Of a stretch of 64,000 nt of DNA, positions 41,814 through 56,206 are shown piece after piece. The position numbers and the translations under genes were made by a program. Numbering within the stretch: the first letter of the stretch is position 1; each line of letters opens with the position of its first letter. This stretch comes from Ascaris suum (lineage: Eukaryota > Nematoda > Chromadorea > Rhabditida > Ascarididae), in contig CM024168.1 of NCBI GenBank assembly GCA_013433145.1, positions 14,190,868-14,254,867 of the forward strand, read 5' to 3'. The notes below the pieces were generated by a model, which saw nothing but the letters and a program-made list of their open reading frames with translations, did no database searches and was not told the origin of the DNA.

Positions 41814-42064
41814 CTGATTCAGGACATAGTTTCGTACGTTTTTTCGCTGATGAACGCATGAAATAAATTCAAGGAAAACTCTTGTAGACATCTCAACAAA
41901 GGAATCATGGGTTTCCACGTTGCCGCCAATGTGCTCAGTGAACAACAACGCTCCACAACCCAAACATACAGCATCCATAAGGTAACAACAAAAACGAAGC
42001 AATGCAGGCTAGGTAACAATCTGGTCACTCTGGTGACAACAGCCAGGTCATTGCGAACGAAGAA

Positions 42065-42387
42065 ATCAAAAGATTAGAGGGAGCCACCGATGTGGTCCAG
42101 TCGAGATCTCAACCACACACGTGGGTCTTGTCCATTCACTTGGGTCCCTCTTTCGAGATGGCTGGCGAAAGTACCTCTAAGTCCTGGGTTGGGGGGCGAA
42201 GCGCTTCAATAGCAGCTCCACTTATAGTGACAACAGTGATAATAGTTCGAGAAAGTTTCAGTAGAAGGAATTTCCACAAGATGGAAACAAACGCCCTCAT
42301 TGCTGGACCCACCTGTGCCCTGCACCTATCCACGTGCCGGATACTAACACACAAAGAAGCACCAAAAACGCAAAAATCAACAAGCAA
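42065..42387 (-). CDS. Possible 5' exon of the Tudor gene
   Basis: Open minus frame of 83 codons before the shown end, containing AAIEALRPPTQDLEVLSPAI and SKEGPKWMDKTH. A possible donor after KTH (CAC|gtgtgt) is phase 0 and would join the exon at 41813. An acceptor-like CTATAAG lies inside the frame near 42225, so the exon may be shorter. The Pro/Glu/Lys-rich part looks coding while the upstream part (ILWKFLLLKLSRTIITVV) may not be. Weakly supported. Confidence 0.35.
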
Positions 42388-43045
42388 ACAATGCCCAATA
42401 ATAGGTCTTCATTGTGGATTTGTAATTGCCGTATATGGACGTCTCGTGAAAAATTCAGATATAGAAACTTTAACAGCTCAAAATCTTTTTAAACACCGAA
42501 GACTTTGCGATGGATGTAGAGAACTCACTGATTTTCTCGTAGATGTGTTTTTCACTTCAAATGCGCAACTGAACCGCTTAGAATTTTCGTAAACAATACT
42601 GCGTTTCCAGGTGATGAAGTACAATTTAAATAGGTTTAAGCAATTGCAGTGGTTATTTGGTGCTGCGTTCAATGTGCACGGCCGTCAAGCAGGAAATTGG
42701 TGAGAAGAGGTCACTTTGCTGTTTAAGGCAATGACCTTTCGCAAGATAAGTGAAGATTATGGATACAGACATTGCATCGGATACTCTCAAGAGTTCAGCC
42801 TCAACTTGATTTTAGCTGCATACAAAGAGACTTAGGGCGTAAATCATCCTCCAATCTTCGTTCAGTAACCGTCGAAATTCGATAATCGCGCAAGATCCCT
42901 TTGCCATTACACCATTAATAGATTTCTTTTAAATTAACTGCATCCTCACCATAGAATCACTGAATAAAGTGGCAGCTGGCTAGGGCAAAGGAATATTTTA
43001 TAGTCGAGATGCGCAGATAGATGACTGAATGCAACGATATGAGCA

Positions 43046-43093
43046 ATGAACACCATGTCTGCTCCTGTTCGTAAATGTTCCTTCCGGAGCGCG
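43046..43093 (+). CDS. Possible alternative first exon of IF1
   Basis: ATG at 43046 opens a 16-codon frame (MNTMSAPVRKCSFRSA) ending at a strong donor GCG|gtaaga, phase 0, which matches the phase of IF1 exon 2 at 44899. The peptide has Arg/Lys, Ser and Ala and no acidic residue, as in a mitochondrial presequence. It lies inside the repeat arm, so an identical copy exists in the right arm pointing the other way. It competes with the exon at 44261-44362. Confidence 0.3.
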
Positions 43094-43374
43094 GTAAGAT
43101 TCAGCATGTACTCGGCGGATTAATTGGGAAGCGGGTGCTTCCACCACCAGCTAATCATCGATATGATGCACTCCTTAAAAGAATTGATCGGGAAGACACG
43201 ATCGGTAGTTCCGCTAATTACATCCGTTCATTATCGGTCGACGATTTTAATTTATTGACCTCAAACCGCAGTGTGCGCACAGATTCAAACCTGGGAAGCA
43301 ACATAAATCAGGTGATAAAATCAGATCAGTGTGATTGTTACGAAATAACTCTATTGAAAGGAGTTGTTTATTAA
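43075..43374 (+). CDS. ORF duplicated in the left repeat arm, 99 aa
   Basis: ATG at 43075 directly follows an in-frame TAA. The predicted peptide (MFLPERGKIQHVLGGLIGKR, DDFNLLTSNRSVRTDSNLGS) is balanced and protein-like. A candidate donor AATCAG|gtgata at about 43314 would end the coding part after 80 codons. The two arms stay identical up to that point and diverge by indels right after it. No family is recognised; it has no signal peptide. Its twin is at 46182-46478 on the minus strand. In another frame the same segment contains a possible alternative IF1 first exon (43046-43093). Confidence 0.4.
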   Translation: MFLPERGKIQHVLGGLIGKRVLPPPANHRYDALLKRIDREDTIGSSANYIRSLSVDDFNLLTSNRSVRTDSNLGSNINQVIKSDQCDCYEITLLKGVVY

Positions 43375-43639
43375 TCAATAAAAACTAAAGTAAACATTTA
43401 ATAAACATTACAGTCCAATCGCAAAAGAAAAACAAAATACGAAACAGAAAAGTCATCATCTCCATATGAATGCTCGAATTTCATATTTACGTTCGTTAAA
43501 ATGGTCAGTTGATGCAAATCACAAAACGATGTGGCCAATGAGTTGCAAATACTATGCTTATAAACTATGCATAGTATTTGCAGTGGCATTTGTACGCAAA
43601 AGAAAATTAAAATGTAACTAGAAACCGATATGTAAACAA

Positions 43640-43880
43640 AATAAATATTCCATTCAATTCAGTTCGGTTCAATTCAAATTCAGCTCAAATAAAATTGAGA
43701 AGTGGGATTAAAAACAAATTAAAACCAATCTGAAACAAAATTGAAATAGAATGAAAGTCGAATAAAATTGAAATAAAACGAAAGTAAAACTTCAAGAAAA
43801 TTGCAGTGTAACTGAAATGAAATAAAATGAAATGAAACGAACTGCGAAAAGGAAAATTAGCTTAAATTAAATTAAAGAAG
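43640..43880. repeat. Degenerate short tandem repeat (AAAATGAAAT-like)
   Basis: Just inside the left arm, a stretch of loosely repeated units such as ATTGAAATAAAA, AATGAAATGAAACG and TTCAATTCAAATTCAG. The period drifts around 10-12 bases. No coding potential. Confidence 0.6.
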
Positions 43881-44260
43881 AAACGTGCTTTCTAATTCCA
43901 ACCAGAAAATGAGTATGTTTTTTTCTCATCTTAGCTGATCTTGCTAATCTTTAGCTATTCAAACTAATTTGAATTTTCAGCCATCGAAACCTGAAGTTTC
44001 ACAATTAACCGAAACTGAGCAAATCCGGAAGAAGTTTTTCAGCTAAATGTGTAACAATTCAACGAGGTCCAACTCTAACATATCTTAATATCGCTGGTCA
44101 TTTAGGAAGGAGCTTCCACTGCTTGTTCCCAATGTCTCTGCGGTCAGTCGATGACCACCTGCACAGCAAAAAAACAAATACGCAAATCGAGCAAGCCTCA
44201 TTGGCTTTCTTCTATACGTTGTTTTTCCGCGATCGGTTCGATGCACCGACGCAGCAAATA

Positions 44261-45898
<1,638 letters not shown>

Positions 45899-45961
45899 TG
45901 AGCATCTCACAATGTCCAACTGCTATGTGGGCGAAAATTGTTGTTTGTTTCTCTTTAATTT

Positions 45962-45970
45962 CAAATAAAC
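45962..45970 (+). terminator. Polyadenylation signal of IF1
   Basis: AATAAA within CAAATAAACC about 65 bases after the IF1 stop codon and about 85 bases before the right repeat arm. Only the hexamer and its position support it. Confidence 0.55.
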
Positions 45971-46052
45971 CTCTATAACAAATGAGTCGTTCCTTCTTTG
46001 GCACCGAATACATTGTTTGTTGGCATCAGCAAAACCCAAAATATCACTTTAT

Positions 46053-46787
46053 CGTTTTAATGAACGCAAATATGAAATTCGAGCATTCATATGGAGATGA
46101 TGACTTTTCTGTTTCGTATTTTGTTTTTCTTTTGCGATTGGACTGTAATGTTTATTAAATGTTTACTTTAGTTTTTATTGATTAATAAACAACTCCTTTC
46201 AATAGAGTTATTTCGTAACAATAACAATGACTGATTATCACCTGATTTATGTTGCTTCCCAGGTTTGAATCTGTGCGCACACTGCGGTTTGAGGTCAATA
46301 AATTAAAATCGTCGACCGATAATGAACGGATGTAATTAGCGGAACTACCGATCGTGTCTTCCCGATCAATTCTTTTAAGGAGTGCATCATATCGATGATT
46401 AGCTGGTGGTGGAAGCACCCGCTTCCCAATTAATCCGCCGAGTACATGCTGAATCTTACCGCGCTCCGGAAGGAACATTTACGAACAGGAGCAGACATGG
46501 TGTTCATTGCTCATATCGTTGCATTCAGTCATCTATCTGCGCATCTCGACTATAAAATATTCCTTTGCCCTAGCCAGCTGCCACTTTATTCAGTGATTCT
46601 ATGGTGAGGATGCAGTTAATTAAAAGAAATCTATTAATGGTGTAATGGCAAAGGGATCTTGCGCGATTATCGAATTTCGACGGTTACTGAACGAAGATTG
46701 GAGGATGATTTACGCCCTAAGTCTCTTTGTATGCAGCTAAAATCAAGTTGAGGCTGAACTCTTGAGAGTATCCGATGCAATGTCTGT
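46053..46787 (-). repeat. Right arm of the large inverted repeat
   Basis: Reverse complement of 42765-43503, about 735 bases, ending at CAATGTCTGT. With the left arm it could form a hairpin stem of over 700 bp with a 2.55-kb loop containing IF1. The arms are nearly identical by eye, which indicates a recent event, ongoing gene conversion or an assembly artefact. Confidence 0.95.
46182..46478 (-). CDS. ORF duplicated in the right repeat arm, 98 aa
   Basis: Minus-strand twin of the ORF at 43075-43374: the two peptides are identical through NINQV and differ just after it, where the arms carry an indel cluster. Both copies are intact, so neither shows decay. The frame points inward, convergent with IF1, whose stop codon is 284 bases away. 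Confidence 0.38.
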   Translation of the reverse strand: MFLPERGKIQHVLGGLIGKRVLPPPANHRYDALLKRIDREDTIGSSANYIRSLSVDDFNLLTSNRSVRTDSNLGSNINQVIISHCYCYEITLLKGVVY

Positions 46788-46791
46788 TTAA

Positions 46792-47268
46792 ATGGATCCA
46801 TCTGGACTGAAGGATTTTCCAAAGTGCTTCACTATGGAACATATGAGCCTTTTGATTGTGGAATTGCGTACAGAAAAATACATGAAAGCATTTGACTATT
46901 TAACTGATCTTATGGTATTCAAACTCAGAATACAATTCGAGATCATTCCGAATGATCTCTTTCTGCACGAGTGTGGGAATGTCGATATATGCGTAAATGC
47001 ACGCGTCAAATTTATTACTCCAGATTTCTTTTCCCATAAAGACGAGCAATTCTATCCATCGATTGAGGAAAATCATCTGCAGGAGTCGTTGGCGAATACA
47101 AATGAACGGAACTACGAAAGTTTGCAAATGATCATCGATGATGCGGAGCATATATCGTGTTATGCTCCTGATATTGTTTACTCTTGTATCGACACGGCAG
47201 CCTTTCGCAGTAAAGTTGTTCGATGTCTGTTTGTTCGTCATAGTGGAAATTATTATTTCTTTTCGTAA
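46792..47268 (+). CDS. Hypothetical protein, 158 aa, abutting the repeat arm
   Basis: ATG at 46792 lies 4 bases after the right repeat arm ends; the frame is closed by TAA just upstream and ends with TAA at 47268. It is the second longest plus-strand open frame-type peptide here and has acidic, well-mixed composition (MDPSGLKDFPKCFTMEHMSL, SLQMIIDDAEHISCYAPDIV). No signal peptide, membrane span or known domain is visible. It could be a single-exon gene or an internal exon. A shorter minus frame (46900-47292) overlaps it and looks less protein-like. Confidence 0.45.
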   Translation: MDPSGLKDFPKCFTMEHMSLLIVELRTEKYMKAFDYLTDLMVFKLRIQFEIIPNDLFLHECGNVDICVNARVKFITPDFFSHKDEQFYPSIEENHLQESLANTNERNYESLQMIIDDAEHISCYAPDIVYSCIDTAAFRSKVVRCLFVRHSGNYYFFS

Positions 47269-47934
47269 GAGATGAAAGTGACTCGATTTCACAATCTTTC
47301 AGAAGGAATTTAGTAACGTTTTAGTTCTTAATATGGGTCTATCAGTTTGCGTCGGGGATGTCGTAAAGTGAGTAGCAGTCATTACCCTGCAAAAACCCTT
47401 CTCTTTTTCATGATCTGTATATAGAATAAGCAATGCGGCAATCAAGAATATCGGAAGAGATATCAGGTCCCCTTAATCTCAAAGAGCCTAGGGACGTGTA
47501 TTGACCCTGGGGGATTGAAATCACTTGGAAAAAAGACCCCGAAATGTGGTCATGAACTTGAAACAAGTCAGAAGCATTTACCGCACCGACATTGATTTAA
47601 GAAGGAGAGGAAACGTCCTGATCTGCCGACCGAAAGACAGTATGGTTGACAATTGTAAACCACCGATGGACATGCTGGAAGTGATAGTTGAGAGCGCAGT
47701 AATCCAACTAATACATCTTTTCATGCACTCAGTAGCACTCATAATCGTTTATGAGGGAAGAATGATCCCATCTGATGTTCCTCGGTTATAAGCTTTGCAT
47801 GACTTGTCGTTTCAGCGTGATCACAACGTGCCTCTTGAAAAACACATCTCGGCAAATTCTCCACGTTATTAATAGCACAGTCACCTACCTCGCTTACTGC
47901 GCGGTCGGTTTTAAGAGAGTTCCCAGCAGACTGT
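47269..47934. other. Intergenic, one weak ORF
   Basis: Contains a plus frame at 47525-47791 (KQVRSIYRTDIDLRRRGNVL) that has no clear splice sites or family. It may belong with the 158-aa ORF upstream but no phase-consistent junction was found. Confidence 0.35.
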
Positions 47935-48067
47935 TTAGCTTCGTCCTACTGAGTTACTCCGACCAGGGGCCTCATCGGGATAAGGGTGGTGCAGCACATC
48001 AGAGCTCTCCTCTTCAGCGGAACAACGATGAATCGACTCGTCAGTATCCGATGGGCAGGAGACGAGC
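47935..48067 (-). CDS. Candidate terminal exon, acidic/Ser-rich
   Basis: Acceptor GGGCTTAG|G at 48067, then 44 codons to TAA at 47935, in a local GC-rich patch. The peptide contains LVSCPSDTDESIHRCSAEEE and HHPYPDEAPGRSNSVGRS, typical of a disordered tail. On the plus strand the same patch is also open. The upstream partner exon is unknown; the next minus-strand unit (48311-49738) already has its own stop. Confidence 0.3.
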
Positions 48068-48310
48068 CTAAGCCCTAACCTTCACGCTGCCTTACAACTT
48101 CACCTAAGGGGAAGTGGAAGCAATATGAAGAGACATTTACTCGTAATGAATGCTTTGTCGACTAAAGTAAATAAATAAATACACCTATCTCGGTTACATG
48201 TCGCCGACTAGCTGTATTCTTTTCTGCATATGTCCACTAAAAATCCGCTGCGTCGGTTCAAATGTATTCTTATAAGATCGGTCGATGCTCCGGCGTTTCC
48301 TATACTAACA

Positions 48311-49738
48311 TTAAAAAATCATCTCGTTTCGCTTGATGCTGCAATTACACGGCTGCCAAGCTTTCGTCGTTGTCGGGGCGATTCTCTCATCAACACTTAT
48401 CTTGCTGCTGGACTTCAGCACCCCCATCTTGGAAGGTTGCCACTGATTTTAAAGCCGCACAGCTTGCTGCTTTGTCCATGAAATGAGGTCAAGTGGCACC
48501 CGCATTTTTGTAACACGTTTCCGAGGTGTTTTCAAGCGTTACTTGTTGCATTCACTTAATTACTTGCAAGAAAGATTCCGTATCCTGCGTATGGAATACC
48601 TCTCAACTTCTTTTCCTACTGCTACCGCCATGACGTGAGAGACAAATGGCGGAGACAGCGTCTGGGCGGAGGTGACGAGAACGTTGATGCCAGAAGGATG
48701 AGACCAAAGATCAGCTGTGAAAGAAGAGCCGCTCGAGACGTCACTAAATTGCTGAAAATATTTTTCCTCTGATCTCAACGAACAGCGATAACAATCCAAG
48801 ATTCAGACACAACGGTTTCTTTAATAACTAAAATTTCAATTAAAGTGCACAGTTACAGTATCTTTACCAATTATAGCCCCTTCAATCTTGAGTAACGAAG
48901 CCTAAGAAAGTGCTGTTATTATATTAAAATAAGCAAAAAAGTTAACATCAAGACTCGGCCACGTAGACGCAATTCAAAGGCCAACATTGCTTGATAATCG
49001 AAATGAGGAATGGTACTTATCGAATAAACTGTCGATAAACACTGCTATGGCATCGTCTCATTTATTTACTTCTGCTCTAACGAATTAGCTGCTAATTTAG
49101 TTAGAGAAAAAACATTAACGGTGGCAGTACCGGGGCCTTGCCTCAGCATATTCACCAAGCACAAAGCAGTGACAATAAAAATTTGGTTTCGATTTAACCG
49201 CCTTCATCTAAACCTTTAGGAATCAGGACACCTAATTGGATCGCCTGTTTCAAATCGGCAGCTGCATGAGGAAGGAATTCCCTTTGCTTAGTGGCCTGAG
49301 CGCAGTAATTTTGGCAAGGCGCCTAACTATTTATTTATATGGTGCTAGTCACCACAGATCACCCGAGTGCACAACAATATAAAATTGAAAAGTGCGGATG
49401 ATTTTTGTTTTATCAAGGCGGCATATGCGGAAATTTGCGCAAGTTTGCTGCTGTAAATCATACTGATGAGGAATTATGAGTCAATCATAAGCTTATTTTT
49501 TTGTTAAATAATCCTGGGAATCATAAACCCGACTCATAATCGCAACTCGGCTACTTACTAGAAAGAGAGCTTCAGTATTATTTGCCGACGAATTTTGTTC
49601 GCCGATAGTGCCCTCATTCATGCGTTCCCCAAAAGGCAGTACCACATCGTAATAAACCCTCTTGCAATTCGTCGATCCAACGACCCCTTGTGGAAAAACA
49701 TGTTTTGCACAGCAGCACAGTGCCAAGTAGCAAATTAG
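48311..49738 (-). CDS. Probable secreted or membrane protein, partial model
   Basis: Three exon-like segments on the minus strand. 49738-49559 has a good acceptor (CCTACAG|CTAATT) and an excellent donor (TCTA|gtaagt). It encodes a hydrophobic, Cys-rich start (LICYLALCCCAKHVFPQG) and then CKRVYYDVVLPFGERMNEGT. 48751-48600 (acceptor TATTTTCAG) encodes QFSDVSSGSSFTADLWSHPS and PPFVSHVMAVAVGKEVER. 48442-48311 encodes WQPSKMGVLKSSSKISVDER and ends in TAA. The first two segments join in phase 0. The obvious donor of the second (GAGAG|gtattc, phase 2) does not match the third, so the junction must differ or an exon is missing. The start codon exon was not found. No family recognised. Confidence 0.45.
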
Positions 49739-50255
49739 CTGTAGGTATCGAGTGCTGGTGGGTCTCTAATTTTTTTCACTGGTGCATTTTAATGGTGACA
49801 GTTTAATCTTATGTAACAAAGAGACAACCCGCGTTTTATCGGTGCATTGCGGATATCCTCAGTGACAATGTCATTAAACCCTCTTCAGCCCTGGTGCAGA
49901 AATGATCGTCTGATTTGTTTGATGTCGTCACAGTTTCGTGCACTTTATAGTGATATCATACAGGAAGCGCTTTATTACACGCTCACATGTTTTTCATTTC
50001 CGAACGTTATTCTGTATAGATGTAACTCTGCTGCTACAACATTCTGCCGCAGAATATTTTCCGCACAATCAGTTTGCTTTTATGGGAATTTCCACACGAC
50101 TTTGCGAGTGGTTCCATCCTGCCGCAATCCATCAAAAATTAAATAGTGAGGACGACGATGTTACAGTCACTGAGCAGCGAACGTTCAAAATAAATAGTCA
50201 CCAGAAGCTTTCACATCAAATAAAACGTCATCGCATTAAAACAAGTACACTGTAG
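49739..50255 (+). CDS. Candidate plus-strand terminal exon
   Basis: Two overlapping plus frames (49847-50146 and 49938-50255) look coding over part of their length. One reads SDIIQEALYYTLTCFSFPNV, resembling a last membrane span. The other, after an acceptor TTCTGCCGCAG at about 50051, reads EYFPHNQFAFMGISTRLCEW and a basic tail SHQKLSHQIKRHRIKTSTL. They could be successive exons of a receptor-like gene with a short intron, but no upstream exon was located. The start given here is only the limit of the region. Confidence 0.27.
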
Positions 50256-50427
50256 TGCACTGAAATCATCACGTGCAATCATCCATTTCTGTTGGAGTTG
50301 CCGGCTGCCTCTCCAAGTCACGTATAATAAGTGGTGGCATGCGTTAGTTCTGTAACCTTAAACAACTTCCTCTGCTTATATGCTTGAATGTACCTATCCG
50401 ACAGATTATCGGGTGGATGCATGTTAC

Positions 50428-50515
50428 TTGCTGACGATTTGAGAGTTTCCAGACAAATCACCGATCGACTGAATATTTTCAAGTTTGTGTGAACAGTCTG
50501 AAGCATGTCAGTTGA
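50428..50515 (-). CDS. Weak candidate internal exon
   Basis: Between acceptor CATTACAG and donor CAGCAA|gtaaca. Encodes STDMLQTVHTNLKIFSRSVI followed by CLETLKSSA, ending in phase 1. No partner with matching phase was found, so it is listed only as a possibility. Confidence 0.22.
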
Positions 50516-52553
50516 CTGTAATGTCGATAAATGCAAATCGCTGGATATCGGTGTCAATTATGAAGATCCCGTCTGTCTATCGAACCATCTAATTGTTCAC
50601 ATAGCCTCAGTGTGCAATTCATTCGATAGCGCTCATAAATCTTTACATTGAAGACTTCAATGTCGGAGCGTAAAAGCTTTCAACTATGATAAGTGCAGAT
50701 ACGATATTTATTGCTGGATTAAACATTATGGGGATTTTCGCCTGATTTTGGAACGTTATTGTTAGATGTGGTCTTCTTTCGATAGCGTGATAAGCAAGTG
50801 ATCGGACGAGTTCGAAGGCGTTGCCTGCAGGCGATTTCGCCCTGCAATTGAGTTCGACTTCACTATTTCTTACAAAATTGTCAACTGTGTGTCCTCATCA
50901 ATGAGGAGGTCTCCAACGTTGAATTTGGGGTGCAAATTTTTCTAGTGCTGGGTCACTCATATTTCGAGCACGATTCTATGATACCTCGTATCTGCTTTGA
51001 TTCTATTGGTCTTTATTCGCAGATTCAAGGCTTATGACGATCGTGTAATCTGTGTGTTTTCTCTTCCGCTACCGATTTCGCGACTGTGTCGCTATTATGA
51101 TACATGTTTCTGTTGCCGATCAAACATCTATCTACTAGGGACTCCATGCTGGCTTCCCAAGCTGTTCAACTCTCCTATTCGAAAGTTCTTTCGATGAACA
51201 TGACTTGATCTGGCATTCTCTGAAATTCTCCCACGTTCCTTCTCTTTGAGGCTTTTCATCGCCACCAATTCCGCATACGTAAAGACGAGCAAATCATGCA
51301 AACAAACTAGAAAATGCGATTTTATTTGAGAAAGGTCGTAATTGACAATGGACGTACTTTCATCTCAACGCAAGAGGATTAGACTGTTTGATTTTAAAAC
51401 TATAGCATTATCAACAGCAGTTTCAAATTCACCGACTTTTCAATATTTTTTCATATGGCGCTCAAACGATCATCTTATCAAATAAAGCATTATCTCTTTT
51501 CAACCCTCATGTTTTCTGTTTTGAATATCGCCTGGAAATGTCGGATATTTGGATCCATAAATCTCACTTTTCTGGCGAGAAGTTGTTGCCTTAAACAGCA
51601 CAGTGACTTCTCCTCACCATGAATGCAGCACCTAGTGTCCACTGAAATTGCTAAAATATGCTTCAATATTTCTTCCTCTGGAAATTTTGTAATATTTACG
51701 CTAATTTTAAGCAGATAAAGAAAGAGTAGAGTGCTTCAGAATAATTTGTTGGATGCTGAGCTGTAATGTAAGAAATGCCAGTATATAATCCCAAATTGAG
51801 CTCCATCTTATGCTTCACTATTGATAAAGTGTGTTGTGTATTCGTCATGTCTGATGAAGCATATTGGCTTAGTTCTCATTAGCGGGGCAGGTTGATTTAT
51901 GATAGTGATAGAATGCAACGAAAACGTTTTTATCAGTTATTCATATCGCAGAATTTTCCAGCGTGACAGCCACGCCCCGGGGAAAGTCATTCGTCTTTCA
52001 AAAAAAAGCTCCAGATTTAACCTTTGTGTCCTTAGACAAACAGGAATGATGCGGAAAGGAAGTGGAACTGTAACCAGCACCTTTTTAAAGGATCCGTCTG
52101 ATTGTTAAGTGCAGCATATTAACGACTGAAGCCGCGAGCACGACATTTAATAATATGATTCAGAATTCAAAGATGCTTGAAATCTGTATTTAAGAACTAT
52201 ATCGCTCAATCCATGAGATGATTATGAAGAAACATGCGAGAGTTTTCTGATGCGCGCAATAGGAAATAACTATTAATCATGGTTTAGCAACATCCGTGAG
52301 GAATACCATGCATGTGCAATAGCTTCTGTGTTGCACCCTTCTTTAGTCTCCTTGTTTGAAAACCTATTAGACAGCATTCATTCGTAAAGGTCGATGATGT
52401 AGTGCAGACGAATGGCTTTATAACGCATTTTCTATTCAGGCAATGGAAGTGCGATTCTTGTATATGAAGAAATAAATAAGAGAACAATCAATAAGTTTTT
52501 TAGTCAAATCAATTCTTATCAGAGAGGCCAGTCTCATAAATAGGTAAGCCAAC
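50516..52553. other. Intergenic, nothing recognised
   Basis: About 2 kb of AT-rich DNA. Open frames on both strands are short and composition-driven. No repeats or RNA genes seen. Confidence 0.5.
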
Positions 52554-52769
52554 GAATGGCTTCGAGAAGCAACGGAAGTGAACGACTATGTGAACGAGAT
52601 GAGGATGATCGGCAGCAAACTGCTAGTGAAAAACGACGATTGGGTGGGGAAAATAATGAATGAGTTCGCATACGATACAGCAGAGTTAGTAAAAGGATTC
52701 AAGAAATGGTTAACATATCGCTCCACAGAAATACTGTGGGAGGAGAGGAGAGCATTTACATATTTACAA
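52554..52769 (+). CDS. Candidate exon, helical acidic/basic peptide
   Basis: Frame open from just after a TAA near 52546 to donor TTACAA|gtaaac at 52769. It encodes NEWLREATEVNDYVNEMRMI, VKNDDWVGKIMNEFAYDTAE and LVKGFKKWLTYRSTEILWEE, which reads as a well-formed helical protein segment. A second frame is open for the first 36 codons. The upstream acceptor is ambiguous and no partner exon was found. It lies 140 bases before the third TA tract. Confidence 0.35.
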
Positions 52770-52906
52770 GTAAACAATGATATTTACACATGAAAAGCGC
52801 AATATAAACGTGTATATATGGATGTTAGTTGCGATATATATAATACTATACTATGCTTCACCTATACTACACTAATATATACACATATATATAGAAGCGC
52901 TGTCAC

Positions 52907-56175
<3,269 letters not shown>

Positions 56176-56206
56176 TTAACAAAACGAAAGAATTTCACTT
56201 TCGTTA

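Larger units (their letters stand above)
42765..43503 (+). repeat. Left arm of a large inverted repeat
   Basis: About 739 bases that reappear in reverse complement at 46053-46787. The outer boundary is at ACAGACATTGCATCGG and the inner boundary near CGTTCGTTAAAATG. Read by eye, the arms differ mainly by an indel cluster at about 43316-43335 and by a few substitutions at the inner edge. Each arm carries the same inward-facing ORF. No terminal target-site duplication is visible in the flanks. Confidence 0.95.

Noticed and set aside
42092..42592. 166-codon plus frame
   Set aside because: It overlaps a more protein-like minus frame and contains no recognisable motif; it is composed of several unrelated-looking stretches. 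A real gene cannot be fully excluded.
46900..47292. 130-codon minus frame opposite the 158-aa ORF
   Set aside because: Its composition mirrors the plus-strand ORF and is rich in Ile/Arg/Thr without any motif. It is probably a shadow frame.
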